DNA of 64,000 bases from Nostoc sp. CHAB 5844 (GCF_020829595.1 NZ_JAIVFW010000026.1:29203-93202); one strand, 5' to 3'. Positions 52,477-63,426 are shown, numbered from the stretch's first letter. Program-made: numbers and translations. Notes: a model not told the origin generated them from the sequence alone.

Positions 52477-53778
52477 TTACAACGTGTCCTCATTTCTATG
52501 TATTTTGCCTGCCTCCCCAGGTAACTGGATAACTTTTGGTTCTGGTAACTCAGTAGTTTGAGGAATGGGTATAGCTTCTGGCTGCGGTTGTGGAGTTGGT
52601 GCCACCTCTGGTTGTAGTTCTGGTTTTGGTAATATCTGTGGCTGTGGTTGTGGAATGGGTATAACTTCTGGTTGTGGTTCTGGGGTTGGTGTCACCTCTG
52701 GTTGTGGTTTTGGTAACTCAGTCGGTTGCTGTGGAACAATCTCTGGAATTTCTGGTGTGGGAATTGGTTGTGTTTCTGGTTCTAGTATCGGTTCAGTAAC
52801 TGGTGGCTTGGCGGTGTAACTTTGATCTACAATGCTGCGTACTTCATCAGCCTTGAGTTCACCTCTAACAATTCTGGATAAGGTATCTTTACCTTTTGGC
52901 TGGTAGTTAACCAATCTGACAGTAGTGTTAAAGGCATTTTTGACAGTGTTACCTTGATTATCTAAAAATTCTAGCTTCACCCAGTTATTTCCAGGTTTGA
53001 AGCCTTTGAGGTAGAGGGCTTGCCAGCGATCAAACACAAAGCTTTCACCATTAATTGTGCAACGGATACGCCAATCACTGAAAGGGTCGTTTAGATCATC
53101 TTTAGCCGTGAAGTGCAGTGGCGCATTAGTTAAGTAAAAGTCCAGTAAAATTGGTTCAGCACCATAGCTACCTTGTGGACGGCTGTAAGTTAGCAGAGGC
53201 AAGCTAGTATCAGGGTTGTGATCATCAGTTTTCGTAAAAATGTGAAATGTTGTCTGAGCATAAGCGCCTTCATTCTTAAAGCTTTCATGCCAAGGACGAG
53301 AAGCAAAAACACGCAAGGTATGTGTACCTGGAGATAAATCAGACAAAACCAAGGGCTGACTTAAGTCGTACACTGGTATATAAGGCTGATTATCCAAAAT
53401 TACGTGGAGATGAGGCCCTAATTCAAACTGAGGATTTTTAAATATAGGTAAATCTTTTACCTGAAGTTTAACAGTAACTTTAGTGTCTTGGATGATTTCA
53501 TCAAGTTGCGGCGTGATTACAGTCACCTGAGGACGGTAAACTTCTAAAGTTGAACGTAGTTCTTGTATCACCTTTGGTGGAGCAACTTCGGTAAATTGCA
53601 GCGAAGTCGGTTGATATTTTTCGGTATGGCTAACAGATACATCTTGACTAACAGCTTTCTGGGCACAACTGTATAAATTCAAGACCAATACTAGTATGAT
53701 TAGCCACTTAAAAATAGTTAGACTCTTGGGGAGAATCTGTTTTAAAGCCTTCACAAACCACAAATTCATGCCTGACAC
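52477..53778 (-). CDS. Lipoprotein with Pro-rich repeat tail
   Basis: The 433-residue precursor has a hydrophobic leader and the lipobox LNLYSC (Cys near residue 38), followed by a soluble ~280-residue beta-rich domain (VTVKLQVKDLP, HLHVILDNQPYIPVYDLSQP, SPGTHTLRVFASRPWHES) and a ~90-residue Pro-rich tail of imperfect [QE]P[EQ]xxPxP[QE] repeats. The HLHVILDN and GTHTLRVFA blocks resemble immunoglobulin-like or copper-binding folds, but no binding site is clear. It is probably anchored to a membrane facing the periplasm. Function unknown. Confidence 0.65.
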   Translation of the reverse strand: MSGMNLWFVKALKQILPKSLTIFKWLIILVLVLNLYSCAQKAVSQDVSVSHTEKYQPTSLQFTEVAPPKVIQELRSTLEVYRPQVTVITPQLDEIIQDTKVTVKLQVKDLPIFKNPQFELGPHLHVILDNQPYIPVYDLSQPLVLSDLSPGTHTLRVFASRPWHESFKNEGAYAQTTFHIFTKTDDHNPDTSLPLLTYSRPQGSYGAEPILLDFYLTNAPLHFTAKDDLNDPFSDWRIRCTINGESFVFDRWQALYLKGFKPGNNWVKLEFLDNQGNTVKNAFNTTVRLVNYQPKGKDTLSRIVRGELKADEVRSIVDQSYTAKPPVTEPILEPETQPIPTPEIPEIVPQQPTELPKPQPEVTPTPEPQPEVIPIPQPQPQILPKPELQPEVAPTPQPQPEAIPIPQTTELPEPKVIQLPGEAGKIHRNEDTL

Positions 53779-54284
53779 CCAGTTATAGTCTGCAAAACTG
53801 CAAAATTATTTTGCCCTAAACTGTGTATCAGACACCATAGCCTAAAAGGTGAAATTTTGCTCAGGTACTATGTATTTTTTAAAAATGCTAGGAGAGCAGT
53901 CATCTTTTTTACAATTTTCGCTCACAGATGTCTTACTCTCATACCAAAAATATGTATAACTAAAGTCAAGAATACTGAGTTTGTAGACATTATACCCATT
54001 AATCATCAATTTAACGAATTATTATTCTTTGTAAATTAAATGAAGAAAGTATTGACTTTTTGCTCAGGAGTTTAACGTTAAAAGCTTGATCAGACAGTTA
54101 ATCTGAGGATTTTGAATTATTGTTAAATTCTCTCCAACAATGTACAAGTAAAGACTTTATAATTCAACAGAAACAAACTTCCACATAGCGTCTTCATCGC
54201 TGCTCCAACCACACCTGGAGAATGCGACTAAGGATCACTTTGTGGTTTCATGATTCCTCATTCCTTATCACGAGAGGAGGTCGA
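53779..54284. other. psaA promoter and leader region
   Basis: No real gene (a 60-residue ORF at 53857 is noise). A perfect TATAAT (54158-54163) has only a weak -35 (CAACAA near 54135). A transcript beginning near 54170 would have a ~115-base structured leader. Confidence 0.5.
54185..54284 (+). ncRNA. Candidate psaA leader RNA (three hairpins)
   Basis: Three possible stems lie in order: AGCG 54187-54190 / CGCT 54198-54201; CTCCA 54203-54207 / TGGAG 54216-54220; TAAGGA 54229-54234 / TCCTTA 54262-54267. A cis-regulatory psaA RNA motif with three hairpins is known upstream of cyanobacterial psaA. The loops here were not matched to its tetraloops, so membership is tentative. Confidence 0.4.
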
Positions 54285-56543
54285 ATGACGATTAGTCCTC
54301 CGGAGCGAGAGGAAAAGAAAGCAAGAGTAATAGTCGATAATGACCCTGTACCTACCTCATTTGAAAGATGGGCGCAACCAGGACACTTCGACAGAACTCT
54401 AGCCAGAGGCCCCAAAACCACCACCTGGATTTGGAACCTCCACGCCCTCGCCCACGATTTTGATACACATACAAGCGATTTAGAAGACATCTCCCGCAAA
54501 ATATTTGCGGCTCACTTCGGCCACCTGGCTGTAGTGACAATCTGGTTAAGCGGGATGATATTCCACGGCGCGAAGTTTTCTAACTACGAAGCCTGGTTGA
54601 GCGACCCGTTGAACGTGAAGCCCAGTGCTCAAGTCGTTTGGCCCATTGTGGGACAAGACATTTTAAATGGTGATGTTGGTGGTGGATTCCACGGCATTCA
54701 GATCACTTCAGGCTTGTTCTACATCTGGCGTGGCTGGGGTATTACCAATTCCTTCCAGCTTTACGTAACTGCCATTGGCGGCTTGGTATTAGCAGGCTTG
54801 TTCTTGTTTGCTGGTTGGTTCCACTACCACAAACGCGCTCCCAAACTGGAATGGTTCCAGAATGTGGAGTCGATGTTGAACCACCACCTGCAAGTTTTAC
54901 TAGGCTGTGGTTCCTTGGGATGGGCTGGTCACTTGATTCACGTATCAGCACCAATCAACAAGCTGTTGGATGCAGGGGTAGCCGTGAAAGATGTCCCCTT
55001 GCCCCATGAGTTCATCCTGAACAAAAACTTGTTGATCGACCTGTTCCCTGGTTTTGCCAACGGTTTAACACCTTTCTTCACCTTGAACTGGGGTCAGTAT
55101 GCTGACTTCTTGACCTTCAAGGGCGGTTTAAACCCAGTAACAGGCAGCTTGTGGCTGACAGATATTTCTCATCACCACTTAGCGATCGCAGTCCTCTTCA
55201 TTGTTGCTGGTCATCAATACCGCACCAACTGGGGCATCGGTCACAGCATCAAAGAGATCCTGGAAAACCACAAAGGCCCCTTCACCGGGGAAGGTCATAA
55301 AGGTCTCTACGAAAACCTGACCACCTCTTGGCACGCGCAATTGGCAACTAACCTTGCCTTCTTGGGTTCCTTGACAATCATCATCGCGCACCACCAATAC
55401 GCGATGCCCCCGTATCCATACTTGGCAACTGACTACGCTACTCAATTGGCTATCTTTACTCACCATCTGTGGATTGGTGGCTTTTTGATAGTCGGTGGAG
55501 CAGCTCACGCAGCCATCTTCATGGTGCGGGATTACGATCCTGTAGTTAACCAAAACAACTTGTTGGATCGGGTGATTCGTCACCGGGATGCAATTATTTC
55601 CCACCTGAACTGGGTGTCTATTTTCCTTGGCTTCCACAGCTTTGGTTTGTACATCCACAACGACACAATGCGTGCCTTGGGCCGTCCCCAAGACCTGTTC
55701 TCCGACAATGCAATTCAGTTGCAGCCAGTGTTTGCTCAATGGGTGCAAAACCTGCACGCCTTGGCTCCTGGTGGCACTGCACCCAACGCGTTAGAACCTG
55801 TTAGCTACGTTTTCGGCGGTGGGATTCTGGCTGTTGGTGGCAAAGTAGCAGCTGCACCTATCGCTTTGGGTACAGCCGACTTCTTGATTCACCACATTCA
55901 TGCTTTCACCATTCACGTAACAGTCCTGATTCTGCTGAAGGGCGTACTGTTTGCTCGTAGCTCTCGCTTAATTCCAGATAAAGCTAACTTAGGCTTCCGC
56001 TTCCCTTGCGACGGCCCCGGCCGTGGCGGTACATGCCAAGTTTCAGGTTGGGATCACGTCTTCCTCGGATTGTTCTGGATGTATAACTCCATATCGATTG
56101 TGATATTCCACTTTAGCTGGAAGCTGCAATCGGATGTTTGGGGAACCGTAGACGCAGCCGGAAATGTGACTCACATCACTGGTGGTAACTTTGCCCAAAG
56201 TGCTATTACCATCAACGGCTGGTTGCGTGACTTCTTGTGGGCGCAAGCTTCACAGGTAATCAACTCCTACGGAAGTGCGCTGTCTGCTTATGGTCTAATT
56301 TTCTTGGGCGCTCACTTCGTTTGGGCATTCAGCTTGATGTTCCTGTTCAGTGGTCGCGGCTACTGGCAAGAACTGATTGAGTCTATTGTTTGGGCTCATA
56401 ATAAACTGAAGGTAGCACCATCCATTCAGCCTCGCGCTCTGAGCATCACTCAAGGCCGTGCTGTTGGTGTAGCTCACTACCTCTTAGGAGGAATTGCTAC
56501 CACCTGGGCATTCTTCCACGCACACATTCTTTCAGTAGGATAG
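54285..56543 (+). CDS. psaA: Photosystem I P700 apoprotein A1
   Basis: The 752-residue core protein has the expected eleven-helix composition and the F_X cluster loop [15 protein letters not shown] with its two cysteines. It binds half of P700, the A0/A1 carriers and many chlorophylls in the thylakoid. The ATG at 54285 ([12 protein letters not shown]) is preceded by AGAGGAGG and preferred to the upstream ATG at 54222. It is followed by psaB after 128 bases. Confidence 0.98.
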   Translation: MTISPPEREEKKARVIVDNDPVPTSFERWAQPGHFDRTLARGPKTTTWIWNLHALAHDFDTHTSDLEDISRKIFAAHFGHLAVVTIWLSGMIFHGAKFSNYEAWLSDPLNVKPSAQVVWPIVGQDILNGDVGGGFHGIQITSGLFYIWRGWGITNSFQLYVTAIGGLVLAGLFLFAGWFHYHKRAPKLEWFQNVESMLNHHLQVLLGCGSLGWAGHLIHVSAPINKLLDAGVAVKDVPLPHEFILNKNLLIDLFPGFANGLTPFFTLNWGQYADFLTFKGGLNPVTGSLWLTDISHHHLAIAVLFIVAGHQYRTNWGIGHSIKEILENHKGPFTGEGHKGLYENLTTSWHAQLATNLAFLGSLTIIIAHHQYAMPPYPYLATDYATQLAIFTHHLWIGGFLIVGGAAHAAIFMVRDYDPVVNQNNLLDRVIRHRDAIISHLNWVSIFLGFHSFGLYIHNDTMRALGRPQDLFSDNAIQLQPVFAQWVQNLHALAPGGTAPNALEPVSYVFGGGILAVGGKVAAAPIALGTADFLIHHIHAFTIHVTVLILLKGVLFARSSRLIPDKANLGFRFPCDGPGRGGTCQVSGWDHVFLGLFWMYNSISIVIFHFSWKLQSDVWGTVDAAGNVTHITGGNFAQSAITINGWLRDFLWAQASQVINSYGSALSAYGLIFLGAHFVWAFSLMFLFSGRGYWQELIESIVWAHNKLKVAPSIQPRALSITQGRAVGVAHYLLGGIATTWAFFHAHILSVG

Positions 56544-56555
56544 CAATCAGTCTTA

Positions 56556-56626
56556 GGAGTGCTGAGTGCTGAGTCCTGAGTGATTAAATTCAACTCAAAA
56601 CTTGGAACTCAAAACTCAGAACTCCA
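56556..56626. repeat. Heptamer inverted repeat between psaA and psaB
   Basis: GTGCTGA/GTCCTGA units are followed by AACTCAA/AACTCAG units. The two blocks can pair (GGAGTGCTGAG with CTCAGAACTCC, one mismatch) to a hairpin inside the psaA-psaB transcript. Confidence 0.7.
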
Positions 56627-56671
56627 AAAGCTGAAACCTGATGGCTAAGGGTCAGAGGAAATATCAAAGCT

Positions 56672-58897
56672 ATGGCAACAAAATTTCCAAAATTTAGCCA
56701 GGATCTCGCACAGGATCCGACCACGCGTCGGATATGGTATGCGATCGCTACAGGTAACGACTTTGAAAGCCACGATGGCATAACCGAAGAAAATCTTTAC
56801 CAAAAGATTTTCGCCACTCACTTCGGTCACTTGGCAATCATCTTCCTGTGGGCATCCAGCCTCCTGTTCCACGTAGCCTGGCAAGGTAACTTCGAGCAGT
56901 GGATTAAAGATCCTCTACACATCCGCCCAATTGCCCATGCAATTTGGGATCCCCACTTTGGTAAACCAGCAATTGAAGCTTTTACCCAAGGCGGCGCTAG
57001 TAACCCTGTAAATATTGCATACTCTGGTGTCTACCACTGGTGGTATACCATTGGTCTGCGGACAAACAATGAACTATACACAGGTTCAGTATTCTTATTA
57101 CTGTTCGCGGCATTGTTCCTGTTGGCTGGTTGGTTGCACCTACAACCCAAGTACCGTCCTAGCCTCGCTTGGTTCAAGAGCGCTGAATCTCGCCTAAACC
57201 ACCACTTAGCAGGTTTGTTTGGCGTTAGCTCTCTGGCTTGGGCTGGTCACTTGATTCACGTTGCGATCCCCGAAGCTCGCGGACAGCACGTAGGTTGGGA
57301 CAACTTCTTAAGTACCGCTCCCCACCCAGCAGGCTTGACACCTTTCTTTACAGGTAACTGGGGTGTTTACGCGCAAAACCCTGATACTGCTGGTCATGTA
57401 TTCAGCACTTCCACTGGTGCAGGTACAGCGATTCTGACCTTCTTGGGTGGCTTCCATCCCCAGACAGAATCCTTGTGGTTAACTGACATTGCTCACCACC
57501 ACTTGGCGATCGCCGTACTATTCATCGTTGCTGGTCACATGTACCGCACCAACTTTGGGATTGGTCACAGTCTCAAGGAAGCATTGAATGCTAAAAACTT
57601 CTTTGGTATTCCTGTTGAAGGTCCATTCAATCTGCCTCACCAAGGCATTTATGACACCTACAACAACTCCCTGCACTTCCAATTGGGTTGGCACCTAGCT
57701 GCATTGGGTGTTGTTACCTCTTGGGTGGCACAGCACATGTACTCCATGCCGTCCTATGCCTTTATAGCTAAGGACTACACTACTCAGGCAGCACTGTACA
57801 CCCACCACCAATACATCGCTATCTTCTTGATGGTTGGTGCTTTCGCCCACGGCGCTATCTTCTGGGTACGTGACTACGACCCCGAACAAAACAAAGGCAA
57901 CGTACTTGAGCGCGTACTGAAGCACAAAGAAGCGATTATCTCCCACCTCAGCTGGGTATCCCTCTTCTTAGGCTTCCACACCCTCAGTTTGTACGTCCAC
58001 AACGACGTAGTAGTTGCTTTCGGGACTCCGGAAAAGCAAATCTTGATTGAGCCAGTATTTGCTCAGTTCGTCCAAGCTGCCAATGGTAAAGTACTCTACG
58101 GCTTAGACACCTTGTTGTCTAACCCCGATAGTATCGCTTACACAGCATGGCCTAACTACGCTAACCCCTGGCTACCAGGTTGGTTAGATGCCATTAACTC
58201 TGGCACTAACTCCTTGTTCTTAACAATTGGCCCTGGCGACTTCTTGGTACACCATGCGATCGCACTAGGTCTACATACCACCACCCTCATCCTAGTCAAA
58301 GGTGCTTTGGATGCTCGTGGTTCTAAATTAATGCCCGACAAAAAAGACTTCGGCTATGCATTCCCTTGCGATGGCCCTGGTCGTGGCGGTACTTGCGACA
58401 TCTCCGCTTGGGACTCCTTCTACTTAGCTCTGTTCTGGGCATTGAACACAGTAGGTTGGTTAACCTTCTACTGGCACTGGAAACACCTGGGTATTTGGCA
58501 AGGTAACGTTGCTCAGTTCAACGAAAACTCTACCTACCTGATGGGCTGGTTCCGTGATTACCTGTGGGCTAACTCTGCACAGTTGATTAACGGTTACAAC
58601 CCCTACGGCATGAACAACCTGTCTGTCTGGGCTTGGATGTTCCTCTTCGGACACTTAGTTTGGGCTACTGGCTTCATGTTCCTCATCTCCTGGAGAGGTT
58701 ACTGGCAAGAGTTGATCGAAACCTTGGTTTGGGCGCACGAGCGTACTCCTCTAGCTAACCTAGTTCGCTGGAAAGACAAGCCCGTTGCTCTCTCCATCGT
58801 TCAAGCTCGTGTGGTTGGTCTAGCTCACTTCACCGTTGGCTATGTCCTCACCTACGCAGCCTTCCTCATCGCCTCCACTGCTGGTAAGTTCGGTTAA
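56672..58897 (+). CDS. psaB: Photosystem I P700 apoprotein A2
   Basis: The 741-residue protein pairs with PsaA and has the matching F_X loop [47 protein letters not shown] at the start is the standard PsaB N-terminus. It ends in [24 protein letters not shown], as PsaA ends in [18 protein letters not shown] strong terminator follows. Confidence 0.98.
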   Translation: MATKFPKFSQDLAQDPTTRRIWYAIATGNDFESHDGITEENLYQKIFATHFGHLAIIFLWASSLLFHVAWQGNFEQWIKDPLHIRPIAHAIWDPHFGKPAIEAFTQGGASNPVNIAYSGVYHWWYTIGLRTNNELYTGSVFLLLFAALFLLAGWLHLQPKYRPSLAWFKSAESRLNHHLAGLFGVSSLAWAGHLIHVAIPEARGQHVGWDNFLSTAPHPAGLTPFFTGNWGVYAQNPDTAGHVFSTSTGAGTAILTFLGGFHPQTESLWLTDIAHHHLAIAVLFIVAGHMYRTNFGIGHSLKEALNAKNFFGIPVEGPFNLPHQGIYDTYNNSLHFQLGWHLAALGVVTSWVAQHMYSMPSYAFIAKDYTTQAALYTHHQYIAIFLMVGAFAHGAIFWVRDYDPEQNKGNVLERVLKHKEAIISHLSWVSLFLGFHTLSLYVHNDVVVAFGTPEKQILIEPVFAQFVQAANGKVLYGLDTLLSNPDSIAYTAWPNYANPWLPGWLDAINSGTNSLFLTIGPGDFLVHHAIALGLHTTTLILVKGALDARGSKLMPDKKDFGYAFPCDGPGRGGTCDISAWDSFYLALFWALNTVGWLTFYWHWKHLGIWQGNVAQFNENSTYLMGWFRDYLWANSAQLINGYNPYGMNNLSVWAWMFLFGHLVWATGFMFLISWRGYWQELIETLVWAHERTPLANLVRWKDKPVALSIVQARVVGLAHFTVGYVLTYAAFLIASTAGKFG

Positions 58898-58921
58898 TCT
58901 GGCTACTAGTTTGTAGGTAAG

Positions 58922-58960
58922 TAAAAAAAATCCCCCACCTTACGGCAGGGGATTTTTTTG
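58922..58960 (+). terminator. Intrinsic terminator of psaA-psaB
   Basis: The arms AAAAATCCCC and GGGGATTTTT surround a ~12-base loop and end in seven T residues. It is a strong terminator 25 bases after the stop, with an A-tract that makes it symmetric. Confidence 0.9.
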
Positions 58961-59274
58961 TTGGCAGCGTAAAATTTTTTTCTACTCATGTGTTCTATAA
59001 AGGGGCGGGCATCTTGCCATTAGTGTCAAGTTAAGACGAAACAACTTTGGTCAACTAGTAATTATATTTAAAATTAACTCCAAGCTAGAGTATTAAATTC
59101 ACTTTTGTACTGAAGTTGGAGAGAAACAATCAATGATGGCTTTCAATATAAAGCGATCACTAGCCTCAAAATTGTGTTTTCTACCCCGATTTGGGCAAAC
59201 TTTTGAGTAAGATTACTTATTGACAATTGCTCCTTAACTTTAAGTTGAGACCAATGGCATCTTGCCTGCCCCAA
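58961..59274. other. Spacer after psaB
   Basis: No gene is accepted. A 25-codon frame at 59132-59209 has a fair ribosome site (GGAGAGA) but no recognised product. Confidence 0.35.
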
Positions 59275-59913
59275 TTATCGCAAATTAGCTGGCACTTCTT
59301 CAGGAACCACCCAATAGTAAACAGTTTTTCCATCTACCTGTAGTGTTTGTTGTGGTTTCCAATCGCCCATATCGAAAGCGTGGGAGACAATTCTTGTACC
59401 AGGTTTGAGTTTGAATAATTCGGGGCGGAGTCTGAGGTTAACTTCGGGCAGTAGGTAAAGTGTGATGACAGTAGCTTCACTCAAATCTGTTTTGAATAAG
59501 TCTTGCTGACGAAACTGTACACGGTCGGTTACTCCAGCTTGTTGGGCATTAGCGTTAGCTTCTTGAATGCGGTCTGGGCTAATATCTATACCTACACCTC
59601 GCGTACCATATTTTTGTGCTGCTGTAATCACAATTCGTCCATCGCCACTACCAAGGTCATAAAGCACATCATTTTTATTCACCTTGGCTACTTTCAACAT
59701 TGCATCGACCACAGGCTGTGGTGTCGGTACATAAGGAACATCACCTGGGCGTTCTTGAGGTTGAGTTGTAGTAGTTGGTGCTTCCGTCTGAGCAGTTAAA
59801 ACAGGCGGTTGCACTTCTGCTGCTGAGTCTTGTTGTTGGGTGGTGCATCCGGTAATTCCGAGAGTAGTGATACTAACGCCTGTAATTAATGAAAGCAAGA
59901 TTTTTTGGAACAT
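59275..59913 (-). CDS. Exported lipoprotein-like SAM-dependent methyltransferase
   Basis: The 212-residue protein has a class I methyltransferase domain (YDLGSGDGRIVITAAQKYG, then GVGIDISPDRIQEA and VITLYLLPEVNLRLRP), but it is preceded by a lipoprotein signal peptide with lipobox ITGC (Cys near residue 23) and a Gln/Pro/Thr-rich linker. SAM is not normally available in the periplasm, so its place of action is puzzling. The substrate is unknown. Confidence 0.8.
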   Translation of the reverse strand: MFQKILLSLITGVSITTLGITGCTTQQQDSAAEVQPPVLTAQTEAPTTTTQPQERPGDVPYVPTPQPVVDAMLKVAKVNKNDVLYDLGSGDGRIVITAAQKYGTRGVGIDISPDRIQEANANAQQAGVTDRVQFRQQDLFKTDLSEATVITLYLLPEVNLRLRPELFKLKPGTRIVSHAFDMGDWKPQQTLQVDGKTVYYWVVPEEVPANLR

Positions 59914-59954
59914 AAATCTACTCCTAGAGCAAAAATAGGTGAATGTTGAATGAA

Positions 59955-61310
59955 TTACGCCCTACTTTGGCGGTAACGATTCCACAGCAATAGCGGAACA
60001 CCTGCGGCCACAACTAAAACACCAACAACTGCACCCACACCGGTATACACCAAGCTGGAATAAAGTAAGTAGCCACAAACTGCACAAAACAGCAATGGTG
60101 TAACAGGATAAAATGGCACGCGGAATGGTCGGAGAATTTGTGGTTCTCGGTGGCGTAGTACTAGTAGCGATATGCCTGAAAGTAAAAAGAAAAACCAAAA
60201 TATAGGAGCGGTATAGTCCACCATTGTTTCAAAGCCTTTGCGGGTGAACGTACCCAACACAACCAACGCTAAAGCGATCGCAGCTTGCAAAACTAAGGCG
60301 TAGCTGGGAGTACTATGACGTTGCCGCCAGTGTCCCATAAAACTGAAAATGGCGAAATCCTGCCCAAGGGCGTAATTAGTCCGCGCTCCGGTAAAAATAG
60401 TGGCGTTAAGTGCGCCCAAAGTCGAAACTGCAATCAGCAAACTGATAAACCAAGCTCCTGGTGCGCCCCAAAACGTCCGCATTAAATCGGCGGCTACAGC
60501 TTGGGAGTTGGCCATGTTTGCTAAACCCAGTCCCCGCAGGTAAGCTAGATTGATTAGCAAGTAAATTACTGTAATTGTGCCAATACTCCAAAGCAGCGAT
60601 CGCACAATGTTGCGTTGGCGATTTTGGATTTCTGCGGAAATGTAAGCGGCTTCATTCCAACCGCCATAAGATAGCAGGACAAACACCATTGCTAGTCCCC
60701 AGGTTCCTGTTGCGGTAGATTCTAAAGGAGGAGTAACATTAGCAGTTGCTGTTAACCCAATTAAAACCACTAGCAGTAAGCCAAGGACTTTCGCCGCAGT
60801 TAGTAAGTTTTGTGTCCACTTACCTTGTTGCAAACCGATGATATTTAAAGCAGTTAATAAAGCGATCGCAACTGCTGCATAAATCGAAGGTGAAAAGTTT
60901 CCTAGCTGCCAAATTTGTGAAGCGTAGTCACCAAAGACAAATGCCAACAAAGCAATAGAACCAGTTTGGATGACACTCATCCGCGCCCAGGCAAATAAAA
61001 AAGCTACTTTCCGCCCAAAGGCACGTTTGAGATAATAGTAAGCTCCGCCAACATCGGGATATGTCGTGGCTAACTCTGCATAACATAATGCGCCAACCAG
61101 CGAAACCACACCACCGATTAACCAAAATAGCAATACAGCCTGACTACTACCTGCTTGGGTTGCTACTAAGGCGGGAGTTTCAAAAATTCCTGCACCAATC
61201 ACAATACCGACAATCAACGCAACAGCATCTGATAGTGTCAGTGATGGCTGAGGTGCTGCGTCCGTAGTCGCTAAACCTTCAAGTAATTTGTACTTTTCAT
61301 GTCTACTCAC
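59955..61310 (-). CDS. Amino acid permease (APC superfamily)
   Basis: The 451-residue carrier has about 12 hydrophobic helices and the APC first-helix motif GIVIGAGIFETPALVATQAG. LCYAELATTYPDVGGAYYYLKRAFG is the conserved helix 2-3 region. It is a proton- or sodium-coupled uptake system for amino acids or polyamines; specificity cannot be read. It lies 41 bases upstream of the methyltransferase on the same strand, so both may share a transcript. Confidence 0.9.
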   Translation of the reverse strand: MSRHEKYKLLEGLATTDAAPQPSLTLSDAVALIVGIVIGAGIFETPALVATQAGSSQAVLLFWLIGGVVSLVGALCYAELATTYPDVGGAYYYLKRAFGRKVAFLFAWARMSVIQTGSIALLAFVFGDYASQIWQLGNFSPSIYAAVAIALLTALNIIGLQQGKWTQNLLTAAKVLGLLLVVLIGLTATANVTPPLESTATGTWGLAMVFVLLSYGGWNEAAYISAEIQNRQRNIVRSLLWSIGTITVIYLLINLAYLRGLGLANMANSQAVAADLMRTFWGAPGAWFISLLIAVSTLGALNATIFTGARTNYALGQDFAIFSFMGHWRQRHSTPSYALVLQAAIALALVVLGTFTRKGFETMVDYTAPIFWFFFLLSGISLLVLRHREPQILRPFRVPFYPVTPLLFCAVCGYLLYSSLVYTGVGAVVGVLVVAAGVPLLLWNRYRQSRA

Positions 61311-61424
61311 ATCAACTCCTGCTCGGTATTGAGTGTAATGAGCAATGTTGTGAAAGAAAATATCAATTACTTTTTATGGTTCAGGATAAATGTGACAGGA
61401 AAGTGACAACTGCTGCTTAATTAA

Positions 61425-62699
61425 TCACAAAGGCAATTTAATTTGAAATACAGAACCCTTACCCAGTTCACTTTTTACACTAAGATGACCGCCATGTGCT
61501 TCAATGATTTGTTGAGCGATCGCTAATCCCAAACCAAAGCTATTCGCAGAATTTTTTTGATGTTGCTCTACTCGATAAAATTGCTCAAAAATATGAGGTA
61601 AATCTACCGCAGAAATCCCAATACCGTTGTCTTCTACTTCAATTATTGCTTGACTGTACTTAGTAAATAGGCGTAACTCTACCATTCCACCAGCTGGAGT
61701 ATATTTACAAGCGTTACCCAACAGATTGATTACAGCTAGAGATATTAATTCAGCATCGACACACATCACAATTGGGGATTTTGGTAAATCACTTTGAAGA
61801 TTTAAATGTTCGGCAGCAGTCTTCACCGATTGGGAGTTTAATAATTCCGCCAACAACTCATTCAAATCAACATTTTTTAAAGATTCTGGAGTTAATCGCC
61901 CTGTCCGACGTGCCAGAAATAGTAGATTTCCAATCAATGTATTCATTGATTTAGCTACTTCTGCAACTTTTTCTAAACGCATATGCTTACTAGCACTGTC
62001 TTCCATTGAAGCTAGTAAGCCAACTTGAGCATTACTCAAAATCGCCGCCAAAGGGGTACGCAATTCATGGGAAGCATGGGCAGTAAAGCGTTCGAGTTGT
62101 TGATAACTTTGGTGGATAGGTTGCATTGCTATGCCGCTGAGAAACCATCCAGTTAGACTTGTTATTCCTAAAGCAATCAATATCGTTGATATTAATAACA
62201 GTAAAAATCTATTGAGTAATTCTTGGACACGATTCATGGGCATTGCCATTTGCAGATAGCCAATTAACTCACCTTTGTATTTTACTGGCAGCGTAATTTC
62301 ACGTAACCAAATTACTTGAGATGAAACACCTGAATTATTGGTAATTTTTAATGTTTGATATGCGAATTTTTGGTTGAATTTTTGTTGTGTAAGCTCACCA
62401 AAGTAATGTTTCAATTGGCCTTTGGTATCGTACCAACGAGCATAAATGATTTCACTATCTGCTGGTGGGTTATTTCCCAAAACTGGTAAATGTTTGAGAA
62501 ATACTCGTTTTTGCCCTTGATAATCTTTATACCGTACACTGGCTGTAATTACTCTAGCTTTTTTGTATAATATTAAATCTAAAACTTCTAACTGCTGAAT
62601 TGATTCTTGATAATACAGAATCCCCGCAAAAATTAGGAGTATACTGCCCATTGAGAGAGTAAACCAACTAGCCAAGTTACGACGGCTACGGTTAAACAT
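61425..62699 (-). CDS. Sensor histidine kinase (RppB-like)
   Basis: The 424-residue kinase has an N-terminal membrane span (about 12-29), a ~140-residue extracytoplasmic sensor region, a second span (about 168-190), the phospho-acceptor box HASHELRTPLAAIL (His near residue 212) and an ATPase domain with NLLGNACKYTP and GLGLAIAQQI. It lies directly downstream of a response-regulator gene, the RppA/RppB order. In Synechocystis such a pair was linked to photosystem gene expression and nickel sensing. The signal here is unknown. Confidence 0.9.
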   Translation of the reverse strand: MFNRSRRNLASWFTLSMGSILLIFAGILYYQESIQQLEVLDLILYKKARVITASVRYKDYQGQKRVFLKHLPVLGNNPPADSEIIYARWYDTKGQLKHYFGELTQQKFNQKFAYQTLKITNNSGVSSQVIWLREITLPVKYKGELIGYLQMAMPMNRVQELLNRFLLLLISTILIALGITSLTGWFLSGIAMQPIHQSYQQLERFTAHASHELRTPLAAILSNAQVGLLASMEDSASKHMRLEKVAEVAKSMNTLIGNLLFLARRTGRLTPESLKNVDLNELLAELLNSQSVKTAAEHLNLQSDLPKSPIVMCVDAELISLAVINLLGNACKYTPAGGMVELRLFTKYSQAIIEVEDNGIGISAVDLPHIFEQFYRVEQHQKNSANSFGLGLAIAQQIIEAHGGHLSVKSELGKGSVFQIKLPL

Positions 62700-62745
62700 G
62701 ACTCAAAAAAGTTAAAAGTTAAACAACAAAAAGTAAAATAAAAAG

Positions 62746-63426
62746 TTATTTTTTCCGATCAGGATTGAGACGATAGCCCATACCGTAAATAGTTTCTAGC
62801 CAGTCTGCTGCATCTAGCAACTGTAAACGCTGGCGCAGACGACGTACCAAGGTTGTTGTCGCATTACTTTCTGGTTCGCTACCCCATTCCCATAAAGCTT
62901 GTTCAATTTGATTGCGGCTTAAAATTTGATGTGGATGACGCATGAAGTATTCTAGTAACTGAAATTCACGCGTAGATAACTCTACCATTGCTTGACCCCG
63001 TTCTAGCGTCAGTGTCGCAAGATGCAATTGTAGATCTGCAAGTTGGAGTTTTTCTCCTTGCCAAACAGGCGATCGCCTACCTAATGCGCGTACTCTTGCT
63101 AATAACTCAAATAAATCTGTCGGTTTTACCAAATAGTCATCTGCGCCAGCATCTAAGCCTGTGACTTTTTCGCCAGTGGTATCTTTTGCCGTCAACATCA
63201 ATACAGGAGCTGTTTTACCTGCTTGTCGATACTGCCGACATAGATCTAATCCGCTCATTTCTGGTAGCATCCAGTCTAATATCAATAAGTCATAGTCTCG
63301 CTGGGTAATTGCCCACTGCGCGATCGCACCGTTTTCTACACCATCTACAATATGTCCAGCTTGAGACAATGCTGTTTGTAAGGGTTCTAGTTGGGCTGTG
63401 TCATCTTCTACCAGAAGTATTCGCAT
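62746..63426 (-). CDS. OmpR-family response regulator (RppA-like)
   Basis: The 226-residue regulator has a receiver domain with Asp51 (LLILDWMLPEMSG), Asp8-Asp9 and Lys of DYLVKPTDLFELLAR, and an OmpR winged helix (STREFQLLEYFMRHPHQILSRNQIEQALW, ATTTLVRRLRQRL). It pairs with the kinase 46 bases downstream. It is probably transcribed first in the operon. RppA is the best name by overall resemblance but is not certain. Confidence 0.92.
   Translation of the reverse strand: MRILLVEDDTAQLEPLQTALSQAGHIVDGVENGAIAQWAITQRDYDLLILDWMLPEMSGLDLCRQYRQAGKTAPVLMLTAKDTTGEKVTGLDAGADDYLVKPTDLFELLARVRALGRRSPVWQGEKLQLADLQLHLATLTLERGQAMVELSTREFQLLEYFMRHPHQILSRNQIEQALWEWGSEPESNATTTLVRRLRQRLQLLDAADWLETIYGMGYRLNPDRKK

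Noticed and set aside
52565..52819. 84-codon Gly/Cys-rich plus-strand ORF
   Set aside because: It is the antisense shadow of the Pro-rich repeats in the lipoprotein gene on the minus strand.
53857..54039. 60-codon ORF upstream of psaA
   Set aside because: It has no ribosome site, a random-like composition and lies in the psaA promoter region.
54222..54284. Upstream ATG extending psaA by 21 codons
   Set aside because: The extension overlaps the leader hairpins; the standard PsaA N-terminus starts at 54285 after a strong ribosome site.
59132..59209. 25-codon ORF with GGAGAGA in front, downstream of psaB
   Set aside because: The product MMAFNIKRSL... matches no known photosystem small subunit and has no hydrophobic span.
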